Origin: Saxidomus purpurata
Taxonomy: Eukaryota; Mollusca; Bivalvia; Venerida; Veneridae
Direction: 5' to 3'
Assembly (NCBI GenBank): GCA_022818135.1
Contig: JAFMSR010000009.1
Location: 25,010,065-25,074,064 of the forward strand
DNA length: 64,000 bases
Below are positions 1 through 10,835 of the stretch, piece after piece. Within the stretch, counting starts at the first letter, position 1. Every line of letters begins with the position of its first letter. The notes beneath the pieces were generated by a model that worked only from the letters and a program-made list of their open reading frames with translations, had not been told where the DNA came from and searched no databases. The position numbers were made by a program, and so were the translations under genes.

Positions 1-9
1 CTTATACCG

Positions 10-105
10 AAGAAATTTAGGGGTCAGATACCTAAGAAATTTAGCGGTCGGATACCAAAGAAATTTAGGGGTCGGATACCTAAGATATCTAAAAAATGGT
101 GATCT
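10..105. repeat. 24 bp tandem repeat, four copies
   Basis: A 24 bp unit starting AAGAAATTTAGGGGTCGGAT begins at 10, 34, 58 and 82, with one or two substitutions per copy. It runs into the window edge, so the array may extend further left. No coding content is seen. Confidence 0.9.
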
Positions 106-106
106 G

Positions 107-170
107 ATATCAAAACAAGAGGGGCATGATGGCCCTATATCGTATAGAGTATCAGTGCACTTACCTTAGG
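107..170 (+). mobile_element. 5'-end fragment of a pearl-like element
   Basis: The stretch around 'GATGGCCCTATATCG' matches the beginning of the fuller element at about 5252-6113 and the fragment near 6800. Only this terminal part is present, followed by unrelated minisatellite DNA. Confidence 0.5.
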
Positions 171-199
171 ATGCCTTTTTTTCTACATGAAGACACATG

Positions 200-420
200 T
201 TGCAAGAGGGAAGTCACTGTTTGGTACGGAAGTCACTGGTTGCTAAGGAAATCACTGGTTGCTAAGGAATACAGTGGTTGCTAAGTAAGTAACATGTTGC
301 TAGGGAAAGTGAGTGGTTGCCAAGGAAGTCACTGGTTGCTAAGGAAGTCACGAAATGCAATGGGGATTTACTAATTCCTAGGGAAGTCACTGGTTGCTAA
401 AGAAGTCATTTGTTGCCTGT
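200..420. repeat. ~19 bp minisatellite
   Basis: About ten imperfect copies of a unit near GGAAGTCACTGGTTGCTAA, with small length changes. No coding potential. Confidence 0.85.
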
Positions 421-552
421 CCGTTAAATTAAGTCGTCCTAAGGAAATATTACTTTAGACTCGCAAACATATTTATAGGCAAGCATGTTTTATTTACGTA
501 CAAGCTCCGTTTTGAACTCCTTACATCTAGTAGATTATATTCTCCTAGCATT

Positions 553-715
553 AAGGGTATCTGCCGCTCATCCTGGAGGTTGCCAGTTAGAGCCCTACCA
601 TGGTCACGACCGTGCTTCCTCATATGACACCAGTACTGTTTTTTTTCCAGAAAGCGGACTCAAGAGTGACTCGATAGGTTTCAAGCTTTCTGCACAATCG
701 AGCTATAAATGAATT
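553..715 (+). mobile_element. SINE fragment
   Basis: This block interrupts a segment otherwise matched at 18.4-18.6 kb. It ends in a tail (GCACAATCGAGCTATAAA) resembling the 3' domain of the SINEs at 7.05 kb and 63.7 kb. No clear tRNA A/B boxes remain. An open frame over it (485-712) looks accidental. Confidence 0.4.
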
Positions 716-801
716 AGTATAAACTGAAATAACCATAATTAATGTGATCAACGAATGTAAAAGGATAAATACAATTTATTTTAAATAACAACATATATCA
801 A

Positions 802-1480
802 ACAAGAGCTGCCCCTCACAAGTGAAAGAGGTGTCATACAGTCTGTGTCCTCTCCATGTGCACAACAGTTGTGCCATGTAATTTTAAATGTAAATTAAAA
901 TACAGAGTTACAATGCATACAGTATTACATTACATTTAAACTCTAAATGTGACCTTGACCCTTGAAATAGGGACGTGGTTCTTGCACGCGACACATTGTC
1001 TTGATATGCTGAACATTTGTGCCAATTTATTTTAAGATCAATCAATGCATGACAAAGTCATAGTCCGGACACGAATGTGTTCATATATAAATGGATTCCA
1101 TTACCTTCAAACTCTGTGACCTTGACCTTTGAGGAATGAACGTTGGTCTTGCACGCGACACATCGTCTTGACGTGCAAGTTATTTCAAAATCCTTCAATG
1201 CATGACAAAGTTACAGTCCGGACAAGAATGTGTACATATATAGAGGATTCTATTACTTCAAACTCTAGTGTGACCTTGACCTTTGAGATAGGGACGTGGG
1301 CCTTGCACGCGACACATCGTCTTGATGTGCTGAACATTTTTGCCAAGTTTTTTCAAAATTCTTCAATGCATGACAAAGTTAAAGCCCGGACACGAAAAAT
1401 GTAAGGGCGGACACACAGACGGACGGACGGACGGACAGACGGACGGCGCGATTTAAATATGCCATCCTTCGGGGTCATAA
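802..1480 (+). mobile_element. pearl-like non-autonomous element
   Basis: Starts ACAAGAGCTGCCCC and ends in a (GGAC)n tract followed by a CCTTCGGGGTCATAA terminus. The core has about three ~150 bp repeats, each with 'GACCTTGACC' and 'AATGCATGACAAAGT'. This matches bivalve pearl/CvA elements, thought to be Helentron-related. The boundaries are unusually firm because the related copy near 18663 lacks the insertion. No protein is encoded; a 91 aa frame inside is a repeat artefact. Confidence 0.75.
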
Positions 1481-1745
1481 AAATGCCTCATTTAGCACAA
1501 ATAATCAGCATAGATGCATTCTGTAGTAAATCGTTATCCACCCATTAATTGTACAACAACAACTTTACATAGATTATTGAATCTTTTAAGGTAATGCAAC
1601 CTATTTTAGAACGCTGGTTTTATCGGTACTAACTGTATTGTACAGTTTAAACTTCTAGGATAAGTAATAGTACTTGCGAGTATTCTGTAATTTATTTAAT
1701 CTGACACCAGTTTTAGAGAGTGCCTCTTTAAAAGATTATTTTCCT

Positions 1746-2640
1746 CAGTTTGCTCGCCCTCATAAAATACAAAACAGTCACTCAAGCTGTATTAATGTAA
1801 ACATCCCCGACGTCACTGGGTAAATTATCTGTTCTTAAAACCTAAACAATTCTGAAGTACTATGACCATGTTGACCACGCTCACTTTACTCAAAGAAATA
1901 GAATGCTGATGCATACCTTTCAGTCGTAAGGATATCGTTGTCCATATTTTCAATGTGGTCTTTCAAGTTAGCATGCAAGGTTAGAAACGATTGTTGTACA
2001 AATAAAAGATCGATTTTGCCGGTAAGACAAATTTCATCTTTTTTATGTCGACTATTCACTTACATCAAGTTTTCACATTATATATATATATTTATTTAGT
2101 GCATGTCCCGATTTGAAAGTTGTGAGGCTTTTCTCCATACTGGTCTTTATTTGGAGGTGGTCTTTTTCATCGGTTTGACAAAATAAGTTATGCCCAATTG
2201 ATCACTTATTGCTAAAAAACGCCAATATTTTCCGATGTGCAATTTAAAAGGACAGTCCCTTCAACGAGCAAATTATTTTCTCAAAACGTGAAAATGTTAT
2301 GTTATGTTTTATAATATAAAAGAAAAAAGTTTTTTTTTCAAGAAGAATATACGTGCAGATGGCCAATAAAGTAACGTAACATCCGCCCGAGAATGTAACA
2401 TGTACGTCTTTGCTAACTTAACCGATGTCTACTGACAATTTTAGCTGAAACACAGTTTTGGTAGTAGTCATTTCAATTATTAGACGTAAAATTATTTTGA
2501 GGTTATTTTTTAGGGTAAACCTGTTTAAAGTATATTGCATGTTCCAATAAATCGTTCCTGTTTCTCTTACACATGTCTCTATTCCATAATTATACTGTCC
2601 CTCAGCAACAAGGTTTAACCGACACAGTTTAAAATACAGA
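1746..2640. other. unannotated AT-rich stretch
   Basis: No convincing exon or element. Phrases such as 'GGTCTTTATTTGGAGGTGGTCT' split across 2140-2165 resemble a dispersed 'AAAGACCAC' repeat also seen near 3.65-3.77 kb. Confidence 0.4.
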
Positions 2641-2649
2641 ATGAAGCTT

Positions 2650-2852
2650 TACTGTAAACCACAGAATTTTCACATCAATTACAGTTCGTGTTATACCAGT
2701 TTCGTGAAAATATGTGAATATTTAATTTCGCGTGATAATATCAACAAAGTACAAAACGGACGGGAATTTTTTTTTTCTGATCACTTCAAAGCGCTAAAAA
2801 ATGGTCTCTGTGAATGTGAATTGAGTGAAAATTAATTACATGGTTTACAGTA
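2650..2852. mobile_element. TA-flanked MITE, copy A
   Basis: A perfect 12 bp inverted pair, TACTGTAAACCA at 2650-2661 and TGGTTTACAGTA at 2841-2852, encloses ~180 bp of AT-rich DNA. The outer TA fits a Tc1/mariner-type target duplication. Elements with the same CTGTAAA termini occur at 34618-34815 and 50896-51119. A 64 aa open frame inside has no recognisable features. Confidence 0.75.
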
Positions 2853-2856
2853 TAAA

Positions 2857-2857
<1 letters not shown>

Positions 2858-2901
<44 letters not shown>
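2858..2901. repeat. (ATT)n microsatellite
   Basis: About 14 uninterrupted ATT units directly follow MITE copy A. Confidence 0.95.
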
Positions 2902-2909
2902 CGTGATTG

Positions 2910-5250
2910 TTATGGTTACTATAAACATATTATTTCATACTTTATCTTAAACTGCCTGACCTAGTAACTGCTGAGTAAGCAACTTTGATCCACAAGGGCA
3001 ATACGATAGGGGATAGCGTCGTATGCGAGAAACAGGGAACAAGCCATACACTTTTAATTTTTTCAAATACCAGTTAACATTTAAATCTGGAATCAGGATA
3101 AATAACCTCAAAACAATTTTTCATCCAAATAATGGAAATGACTACTATCAAGTCTGAAAGTTTGGGCTAAAATTTCCAGTAAACATCGGTAAACATCGGT
3201 AAAATTAGCATAATCGTACATGTACCTTGGTGGATAGCGATTTATTATGAAACACTGCTATACTTTCGTATGTGCCTAAACGAGACATTTCTCGATATAT
3301 GTGATTCTTGAAAAAACTTGTTTTTTATGTTTTACATACATTTGACTCATTTTTAACATATATTCTGCTCGTTGTCGGGAAAACCCATCTATATAAGAAA
3401 TAAATGAGATCTTACGGAGTAAATCTAGTATATATAGTATCAATATAGTATTAAAGTTTAAACCCAGATCTGTTAAGCGTAAAAATACAAAAAAAGTAAA
3501 AGGACTTATGTATGAAGCTTAAAAATATGTATAAAGATAACCTTGAACTCGAAAATACAATAATTATGTCAATAAAGTTGATATTCACATGTGCAACATA
3601 AAATACAGTATACAACCAATTCTGCTTCAAACACCACCCTGCGAATAAAGACCGCAATGGACAAAACCGTGCACTATTCGTTTACAGTGTAAACACCTGT
3701 GAATAAAGACCACCTGTCAACAAAGACCGCTTTGATTCCAATCAGTGGTCTTGATGACAGGTTTGACTGTATTAATAGGTGATTATCAATATCTGGAACA
3801 TGACTCACATGATATCACATAATATACACATCAAAAAGTTTAAAGCCCCGTGATCTCGCAGAATTTGCTCGGATAAGATCAATACAATTTACATGTAGAC
3901 TACTGCATGACTATGTTCTATTTTCCGGAAAACAATGTACATGTATGCATTTCTTTCGTATTTGTGTCGTTTCTTCAGGAAAAACTATTGCCAGAAAGCG
4001 TTTCTTATTTTTTGCAATATCATTGAAAAATACTGAGCTATATTTACATGTCCGTTTGAATTAAAAGCGCAGTCAGGAACGTTTTGTACAAATCTTTCAA
4101 CTTTCTATGAGTAATTGCAACATACAAAGTGATCATTGGCCTTTAACATTAAAACCTCGTATACAATAATACACATAAAGTTAAAAACTCAGCTCAAAAA
4201 ATGAAACTTTTCTTCAGTATATGTTCTGTGATTGAATCTGAATGCCAAAAAAATAGTCCCTGTGAAGAGTTAGGCACAACTCAACCTAGACTTCACTTTC
4301 GCGTATCACTTAATGTACTGTGATTTTCATGCTATTTGTTTTTTACTTTGTTGTCAAGGTTTTACTTATACATATGAAATGACTAGCAAGATGCTGGCAG
4401 TAACCAATGAAAAGGCGCGTTCTATATTTGATAGCCAATTACCGAAAACAAAAGCACATATCAGGCAAGTCTATCAAACGTCAGCTATTTTGAGACATTT
4501 CAACAGAAAAAAAAACATCTATCAAGATAAGTATATAAGATATGACATACTAAGCTCAGTCTTTCAATAAGTACATAGTATAGATTATAAGGAATGTTTC
4601 CATGTGCATAATGACTAGTACAACTAAATACTTTTACAGAAAACGAATGAGAGCCATTTGAGGAACAAACAATGTTAACTGAAGCGGAATGAAAGACATT
4701 TGAACATGGCGCTTTTGTAAATTTCACAGAGGAGTTTCTATACAGCTGTACAATTATGTGTAGGTAAAGATATATTAGGGCATTGAGAACGTACAGTAAC
4801 AGACTAAAATGTGCAAGACATTGTCTCAGTAGCAATTTCGCATTTAGTAATGAAGCATTTTTCTCAAAATATGCATGAATCATGACTTTAGCCATTCAAA
4901 TTTACATATTTGAATTAAGAACAATATAAATCAGTTTGAAATTATTCCTGGACTAGATTGTCTCTGAAATACACTCAAATGTAAAATTAATGGCTTCACT
5001 CAAAGGTCTATCAGAACTCTATTTTGAGTTATTGAGTGTATGACATATTGGCACGGCGGAATACTGGCAGCTGTCACCGTTTTCTTGAGCTTTAGCTGTT
5101 GGCAGTCGGCAGACGACAATTTTGATCCTCAACTCTAGTCAACAGACATGCTATAAATTAGATGACCACTATCACTAAAAGTCTGTAGTCGCTATTCATA
5201 TCTTCAGTAGGGCCATGAAACTTGTGAAATCCTTCCATTCAGAATCCTGA
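2910..5250. other. gene-free stretch with old dispersed repeats
   Basis: No exon was recognised. 3640-3775 carries several 'AAAGACCGC/AAAGACCAC' phrases typical of a decayed dispersed element. 3945-4045 matches a family also found at 46616-46755 (same strand) and 52430-52560 (opposite strand). Confidence 0.45.
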
Positions 5251-5251
5251 A

Positions 5252-6113
5252 AAACAAGAGCCGTCATGGCCCTATATCGCTCACCTGTGCGCACATTGTC
5301 CTTCATCAATGGTCACAAAATCCAACACACCAGACAAACAGAACTCATACATTACATTAAACCTAATGTTCGTCAAAGTTTTTGACCATAAACTGTTTTT
5401 GTATTTTCAGTAATAGTTATTCTATTTGAGCACAGTGACCTTGGACCCAGATTTAAGAAAATTATTTTGATAAATTGTGCCAAACCTTTCCAACGAAATA
5501 AGATTAACAGTTTTTCCTGTAAGGAATGGGTAGAGATCCTCAGGACGATGATGCACACCAAATATCTAACCTCAGGGACTTGTGGTTTAAGACAAGAAGA
5601 TATCTGAAGATTTCCCTACAAATAACTGTTATTTAAAACAAAGTCAATTTTGACCCAAGGGGCATAATTTGAACAAACTTGGTGGAGGATATTTAGACAA
5701 TGCTGTACATTCCAAATATTTTCTCATGGGCCTCATTGTTTTAGATAAGAAGATTGTTGAAGATCTCCCTAGATAACTTTAAGTATATCAAGTGACCTCG
5801 CGTGGTCAGTTATATATGACCCAGGGACATACTTTGAACAAACTTGGTAGACGAACACTAGACAATGTTACATACAAAATAGCTGAGATCTGGGCCTTGA
5901 GATTAATGACAAGGTTTTCTTTAAATTTACAATACGTACGAACAAAATTGATATATTCAAGTAACTTCATAATGTTAAGTTTCACTCACTCTCTAGTCCC
6001 CTAATGTCTACAGTGTATGAACGGACGGATGGATGGACGGAAGGACGACCGACATACGACGGACAATCATCGATCCTTATACACTCATCCTGAGCCGCTG
6101 GCTCATGACGAAT
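5252..6113 (+). mobile_element. pearl-like element
   Basis: Begins ACAAGAGCCGTCATGGCCCT and ends in a GGAC/GGAT microsatellite (about 6020-6065) followed by the self-complementary GAGCCGCTGGCTC. The interior holds diverged ~150 bp repeats with 'TTTGAACAAACTTGGT'. No transposition protein is encoded. Confidence 0.7.
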
Positions 6114-6234
6114 CAACTAATAATGTTATCAAACTGAAAAAAGTACATTCAAATGACATTTAAAATAAACTCAAATACAGTTCATTTAATTTTCTAGCAA
6201 AAACGACCATGAAGTACTAGTAACGCAGAGAAGT

Positions 6235-6310
6235 TTGAGTTTAGGTTATACCCGTGATCATGATCTGCACTGTTTGCTTTTATTCGGTCAGAATATTTTC
6301 AGTGAGTAAC
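6235..6310 (-). repeat. isolated copy of the 'CATGATC' dispersed repeat
   Basis: 'CGTGATCATGATCTGCACTG' followed by 'TTCGGTCAGAATATTTTC' is the reverse-oriented core of the family that fills 8.3-13.6 kb. Only about 75 bp are recognisable. Confidence 0.5.
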
Positions 6311-6794
6311 CACATGAACTATTAAAGATACTTTAAAAATTGAGAGACTTTCAAAAGTCCATTTTGAAAATTTAACTAGTAGGTAGAGTTATAAGGTAAT
6401 GAATTTACATAACTGTCTGTCTTCACCTGCTGATTCACCTTTGTACTGGCCGATCACAATGGGTGTGTGGACTTCGAAGTCTTGGATCTTTGTAGAAGTT
6501 TGTTCCAAAAGCTGTTAGAATAACTTAGAAATAAGGTATATTTACCTGATTCATCATTTTACATAATCTATTCTGCGAGTAGATGTTCCCGTTCTGTATA
6601 TGTAAGACGTCTTAGTACAAATGTACCTGAAATTTTCATGTAACATTAATCATTCAGCACTAAATTCATATTTTCCAAAATTTCGTATAAATGTTTTGAG
6701 CAGTCAAATAGGTTGTTTGAAAATATACAGTAGTGGAAGATTTAATCAGGTTTAATAAGGTGGCAACTCACACGTGTTCACCTGTTCGTGTATT

Positions 6795-6855
6795 TGATAT
6801 CAAAGGGCGATGATGGCCCTATATCGCTCACCTGAGTCACCTTGTTCAAGATACA
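6795..6855 (+). mobile_element. 5'-end fragment of a pearl-like element
   Basis: 'GATGGCCCTATATCGCTCAC' matches the start of the element at 5252. The rest is missing. Confidence 0.5.
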
Positions 6856-7052
6856 GAACAAAAACACTGGAACATCATGTACTGGTTCCACCACTAAAGC
6901 TACACACCTGGTTTGACCTCTGTTTTTGCTGCATGTCAGGCATTGACAATACGAGCTTATAGGAACCCAGCTTAATTCTTGCAAGAGACAGCTAATTCTA
7001 CCCAACCTGGCCACAGAAGATATACTGTCTACTGATTCCTTGTTGGCCTCTT

Positions 7053-7237
7053 AGTTTAACCTTAATCATTTAACATCGCTTGCAAAACAAGTTCTAGCTA
7101 CTTATACTAACTTCGACCGATGACTGCGTCATGGAGTTCTGACCAGAACTCGCGCTGAAAGTGCCGCTGCCGTGATTCAAACCCACGACCTATGAGTAAG
7201 GAGTCCGACGCTCTACCTCTACACCACGGCGCCTCCC
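7053..7237 (-). mobile_element. tRNA-derived SINE
   Basis: Read on the minus strand it has a tRNA-like head: A box near 'TGGTGTAGAGGTAGAGCG', B box near 'GGGTTTGAATC'. It ends with a tail containing 'ACTTGTTTTGCAAGCGA', the 3' domain also seen near 63.7 kb and, more diverged, at 42 kb. It is not a functional tRNA because the acceptor and anticodon arms do not fold as a complete set. Confidence 0.75.
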
Positions 7238-7242
7238 TTCCC

Positions 7243-7380
7243 TGTGGGCTTCTATAGTTCAGCTATAGCGAAGGTCTCGGGTTCGAATCCTAATCAGAGC
7301 ACGGGGTGTTTCATTGGCAGAAGGCTCTGATGATGCATCAGTCCATCCCGATTTAAATTTATATTCATACGAATTTATTT
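7243..7380 (+). mobile_element. second SINE, head to head with the previous one
   Basis: 'AAGGTCTCGGGTTCGAATCC' is a strong B box and the upstream 'TAGTTCAGCTATAGCG' is a decayed A box. The ~100 bp after it lack a clear conserved tail, so it is probably 3'-truncated. Confidence 0.6.
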
Positions 7381-8275
7381 TAGTTTAAATTGTATACAAA
7401 TGTACAGTGATAAAAACCTCGCTTCCTTTCTCGCAAGCGTGGGAAGTTTTAGAGCGATTCAATAAAACGAAAGCTTTCTTCATAATTGAACTAAAAATAA
7501 ATACGTATATATGTGAATTGAAAAACTCTCCACTTACTTCATCTATGATGCTGGCATAGGTTATCCTGTTGTCAGAGTGTTGAGTACGTTCCACTTATTT
7601 ATAGATTGCACATCTTGCAGTTAAATGTCCGGGTGAGATATCTGTACGAGTCACAGTATGTCGTGTGGAAAATCTGGAGAAAAGAGTGCTAATTTATATC
7701 TTCAAGTCATTTATGACTGACCCGAGTGACCGAGGCCTCGACCTCTTAATCATTGCCCCGACATTTACACACCCTAATGGTTAAGATCGCTTTCCCCATG
7801 CACGCAGAGGGAAAGACTGTGGGAGCCAAGCTTCGAATATCTCCTACTCGATTGTTCATTTTTTTTAACCATTGCCCAATTTTACTCAACTGTAATCGGG
7901 TAAAGTATGTTTGGTTTTAACTGGGTTTTAATCTTATGTTCTCGTAGAGGGCTCTACAGAACTTACGTTGATGGATTATTAAATAATACTAACTTATACC
8001 TTTTACCATTGCTACCCCTTTTACAAATTAATATTGATGTCCGTTGTTAGATATGGTTCCTTCGCAGACGACAGGTACCGAATTACGTAGGATTTAAGCC
8101 GGTATTTTATCATAAACCTTTATAAATTTGTACCTATAACACTCTCTAACTTACAGTACGCTCTTTTCACTCTCCACAACTATTAGTTCCATTATCATTG
8201 TAGATTACTACTTAATTTAACTGGCTTAGAAATTTAAATATTCCAAAAGTCAAAATAATACGCCGAATACAACGT
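7381..8275. other. gene-free stretch
   Basis: AT-rich sequence with no recognised exon, repeat array or transposon terminus. Confidence 0.4.
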
Positions 8276-9479
8276 ATATAGTCGAACCTGCAGCCAGTAA
8301 AGAAGTAACCTTACCTTACTAACGACATTCATCTTCCTTCAATGCCAGTGCAGATCATGATCAGTACGAATATCCGTGTTGTCAGGGGTAGTCAGCTGAA
8401 TCAATATACAAGCAGTTACCATTTTTATTTTAATTCGACCTTTCATTCTGCCAGTGGACAGTTGTTCATTTCGTTTTCTTTGTAATAAAATGGCGTTGAA
8501 ATATTAATATTTACAGAAAAATTCGATTAAAATGTATAAATAGGTAAGCCGATGGCCTCATGGTTTACTACTGCGCATCAGAACTCCAAATCGTGGTTTA
8601 TAAGAAGACGAACACCGCTAAAACGGATATTATTTTAAAACATTATGCCATTTTCATTCGACCAAAACAACAATCAAAAGCGAACCTACTGACGTCAAGT
8701 TGTTACTATTGTTGTATTTCGGTCATATTTTCAAGCGGGCATATTACCTAATCATTGTTCCTGTGGAGAACCAGTACTAGATCCCTATCCTCCGTAAGAA
8801 ACTGTTAAACTTTCTCACATAAAGAGACATGATCGCAGGGTTCGAACCCAGCTGGCAGCAAGTGCGTCTGATTTCTCTACCAATACAGATCATGATCAAC
8901 TTGCACACTGACCAGTGTCGTCTGAAGACAATCGTCTCAATGAGAACGGTCATAATTTTGTCAGTTATGCAAATAAATAATATGTTTTGCCTTACGTTTT
9001 TATCAATTCGGTGTATAAGGAATAAGTTTAAAACTTATTCGTTGGCTACAGGTGAGTCTCGCTTCACGACAAGTGTAGACCATGGTCATCTTGCACATCT
9101 GTATCGACAGGATGGAATCAATTGATTCGGAACCGTATATCTGTTGTAATTTTCATAAACGAATATTATATGTACCTGTACTTGTATTATTGTTATAACC
9201 TTTTCATCTTAAAAATAGTTTATTTTTTATAATAATTGATTTTTCTTGTCATAAATACCAAATAAAATTAAAATTAATCAATATTTCTTTTTATAGAAAG
9301 TCCGATTAAACGAGTACTTAAAAACCAACTTGTATCCAGTCAAAATATAACAACAGTGGTCATTTTAATTGTACTCTTTTAGTATACCTTTGTGACTATA
9401 GTTCGAACTATGATCGGAAAAGCATTCATACGTTGGCTTTGAAATTATCTTTTTTACAGAAATTCTGTTTTAAAAATAC

Positions 9480-9640
9480 AGTAAACTCCGTATATAACGA
9501 CTTCGGATATAGCGAAAATCCGGATATAAGGAACAAATTTTGTCTATCCGAGTCTTTTTCTGTATTTCATAATTAATTTAAAACTGTTATACGGATATAA
9601 CGAACTCGGGATATAAGGAACAAATTCATATGGTACCAAG
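9480..9640. mobile_element. decayed 'TATAACGA' MITE-like repeat
   Basis: Phrases such as 'CGGATATAACGAACTCGG' and 'GGATATAAGGAACAAATT' occur twice. This resembles common animal MITEs related to Tc1/pogo elements. The termini are not clear. Confidence 0.4.
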
Positions 9641-10529
9641 GAGTTGGTAATAAACGTAGTATTCTGAATATCAATTCGAACATGCAGCCAGCAAAATGCA
9701 TAGAAGTAGACATTTAACCATACCTTTTTCACGACAAATGAATCTTCACGACACATGAATCTTACTTAATACCGGTGTAGACCATAATCAGTATCTAGCA
9801 AATATTTTCTACCCGTATGTATGTTTTCTTTAAATTACAAACGTATTTTAATTTGATATAAGTCATGAGAGTTTTTACTAACCTGCTGGTGGCGAGTCTA
9901 AGTTTGCGACCACTGTAGGTCATGATCACCTTGAACATCTTACCACGGACCAGCCGGTCTTCCGTCGAAGAAGTGTTTCTGTGATTTTGACACGTGCAGA
10001 TCATGATCAGCCCACACAATTCAGGCAAAATAAATACATGTATATATTTTTATGGCGACAAATAACCCGACTTCGCTTTCAGTGTAGACCATGATTAGGT
10101 TAAACAACTGTGTCGTCAGGGAACGATTTGCTGAGCACCCGTCATTCTGTTGTATGTTTTCTGTGCCAATAAACAAGTATTTTTTTAATTGTTGATGTCC
10201 ATAAGATGTAGATTAAAATGTAGGACACTGTAGGACATTAGGCAAGCTATATGAACAAGTGGTGATGTTCTGACCTTATGACCACTGTGAATCATCCAAA
10301 TCATGATACCTAAATGCATTTGTATTTTGTAAGCACACTATCTAAATAACAGTAGCATCTTTTCTCTCTCCAGAACTTTTACTTTCATTATCCTTGTTAA
10401 TTAGTGTTGAATTTAACTGGCTTAGAAATTCAAATATTTCAAGAAAGTCCGAATAAAATGTATATATAGTCGAACTTGCAGCTATAGCAGTTATAAACAT
10501 TCGTCTTCGTTCAAGACCGATGTAGACCA

Positions 10530-10835
10530 TTGCCTTCCATCAGCCATTGTCTTCCATCAAGACCAGTGTAGACCATTGTCTTCCATCAAGACCAGTGTAG
10601 ACCTTGTATTCCATCAAGATCAGTTCAGACCGTCCTCTTCCATCAAGACCAGTGTGGACCATTGTATTCCGTCAAGACCAGTGTAGACCATTGTATTCCA
10701 TCAAGACCAATGTAGACCATTGTATTCCATCAAGATCAGTTCAGACCATCCTCTTCCATCAAGACCAGTTTAGAACCATTGTATTCCAGGTCAAAACAAG
10801 TTAAGACCATTGTCTTCCATGAAATCCAGTTAAGG
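10530..10835. repeat. 29 bp tandem array
   Basis: About ten copies of a 29 bp unit (CATCAAGACCAGTGTAGACC plus ATTGTCTTC), with the spacing measured between 10561 and 10590. The unit contains the core of the surrounding dispersed family, so it looks like local amplification. Small open frames across it are artefacts. Confidence 0.9.

Larger units (their letters stand above)
485..1745. repeat. copy 1 of a dispersed repeat (host of two insertions)
   Basis: After removing the SINE fragment and the pearl-like element, the remaining sequence aligns with 18403-18560 and 18560-18960. Shared pieces include 'TACATCTAG', 'AACGTAAAAGGATAAATA', 'ACAACATATATC' and 'TTTACATAGA'. It is an older repeat that received younger insertions. 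Confidence 0.65.

Noticed and set aside
7157..7300. tRNA genes suggested by B-box sequences
   Set aside because: The A and B boxes are tRNA-like, but a full cloverleaf with paired acceptor stem cannot be formed and SINE body and tail follow.
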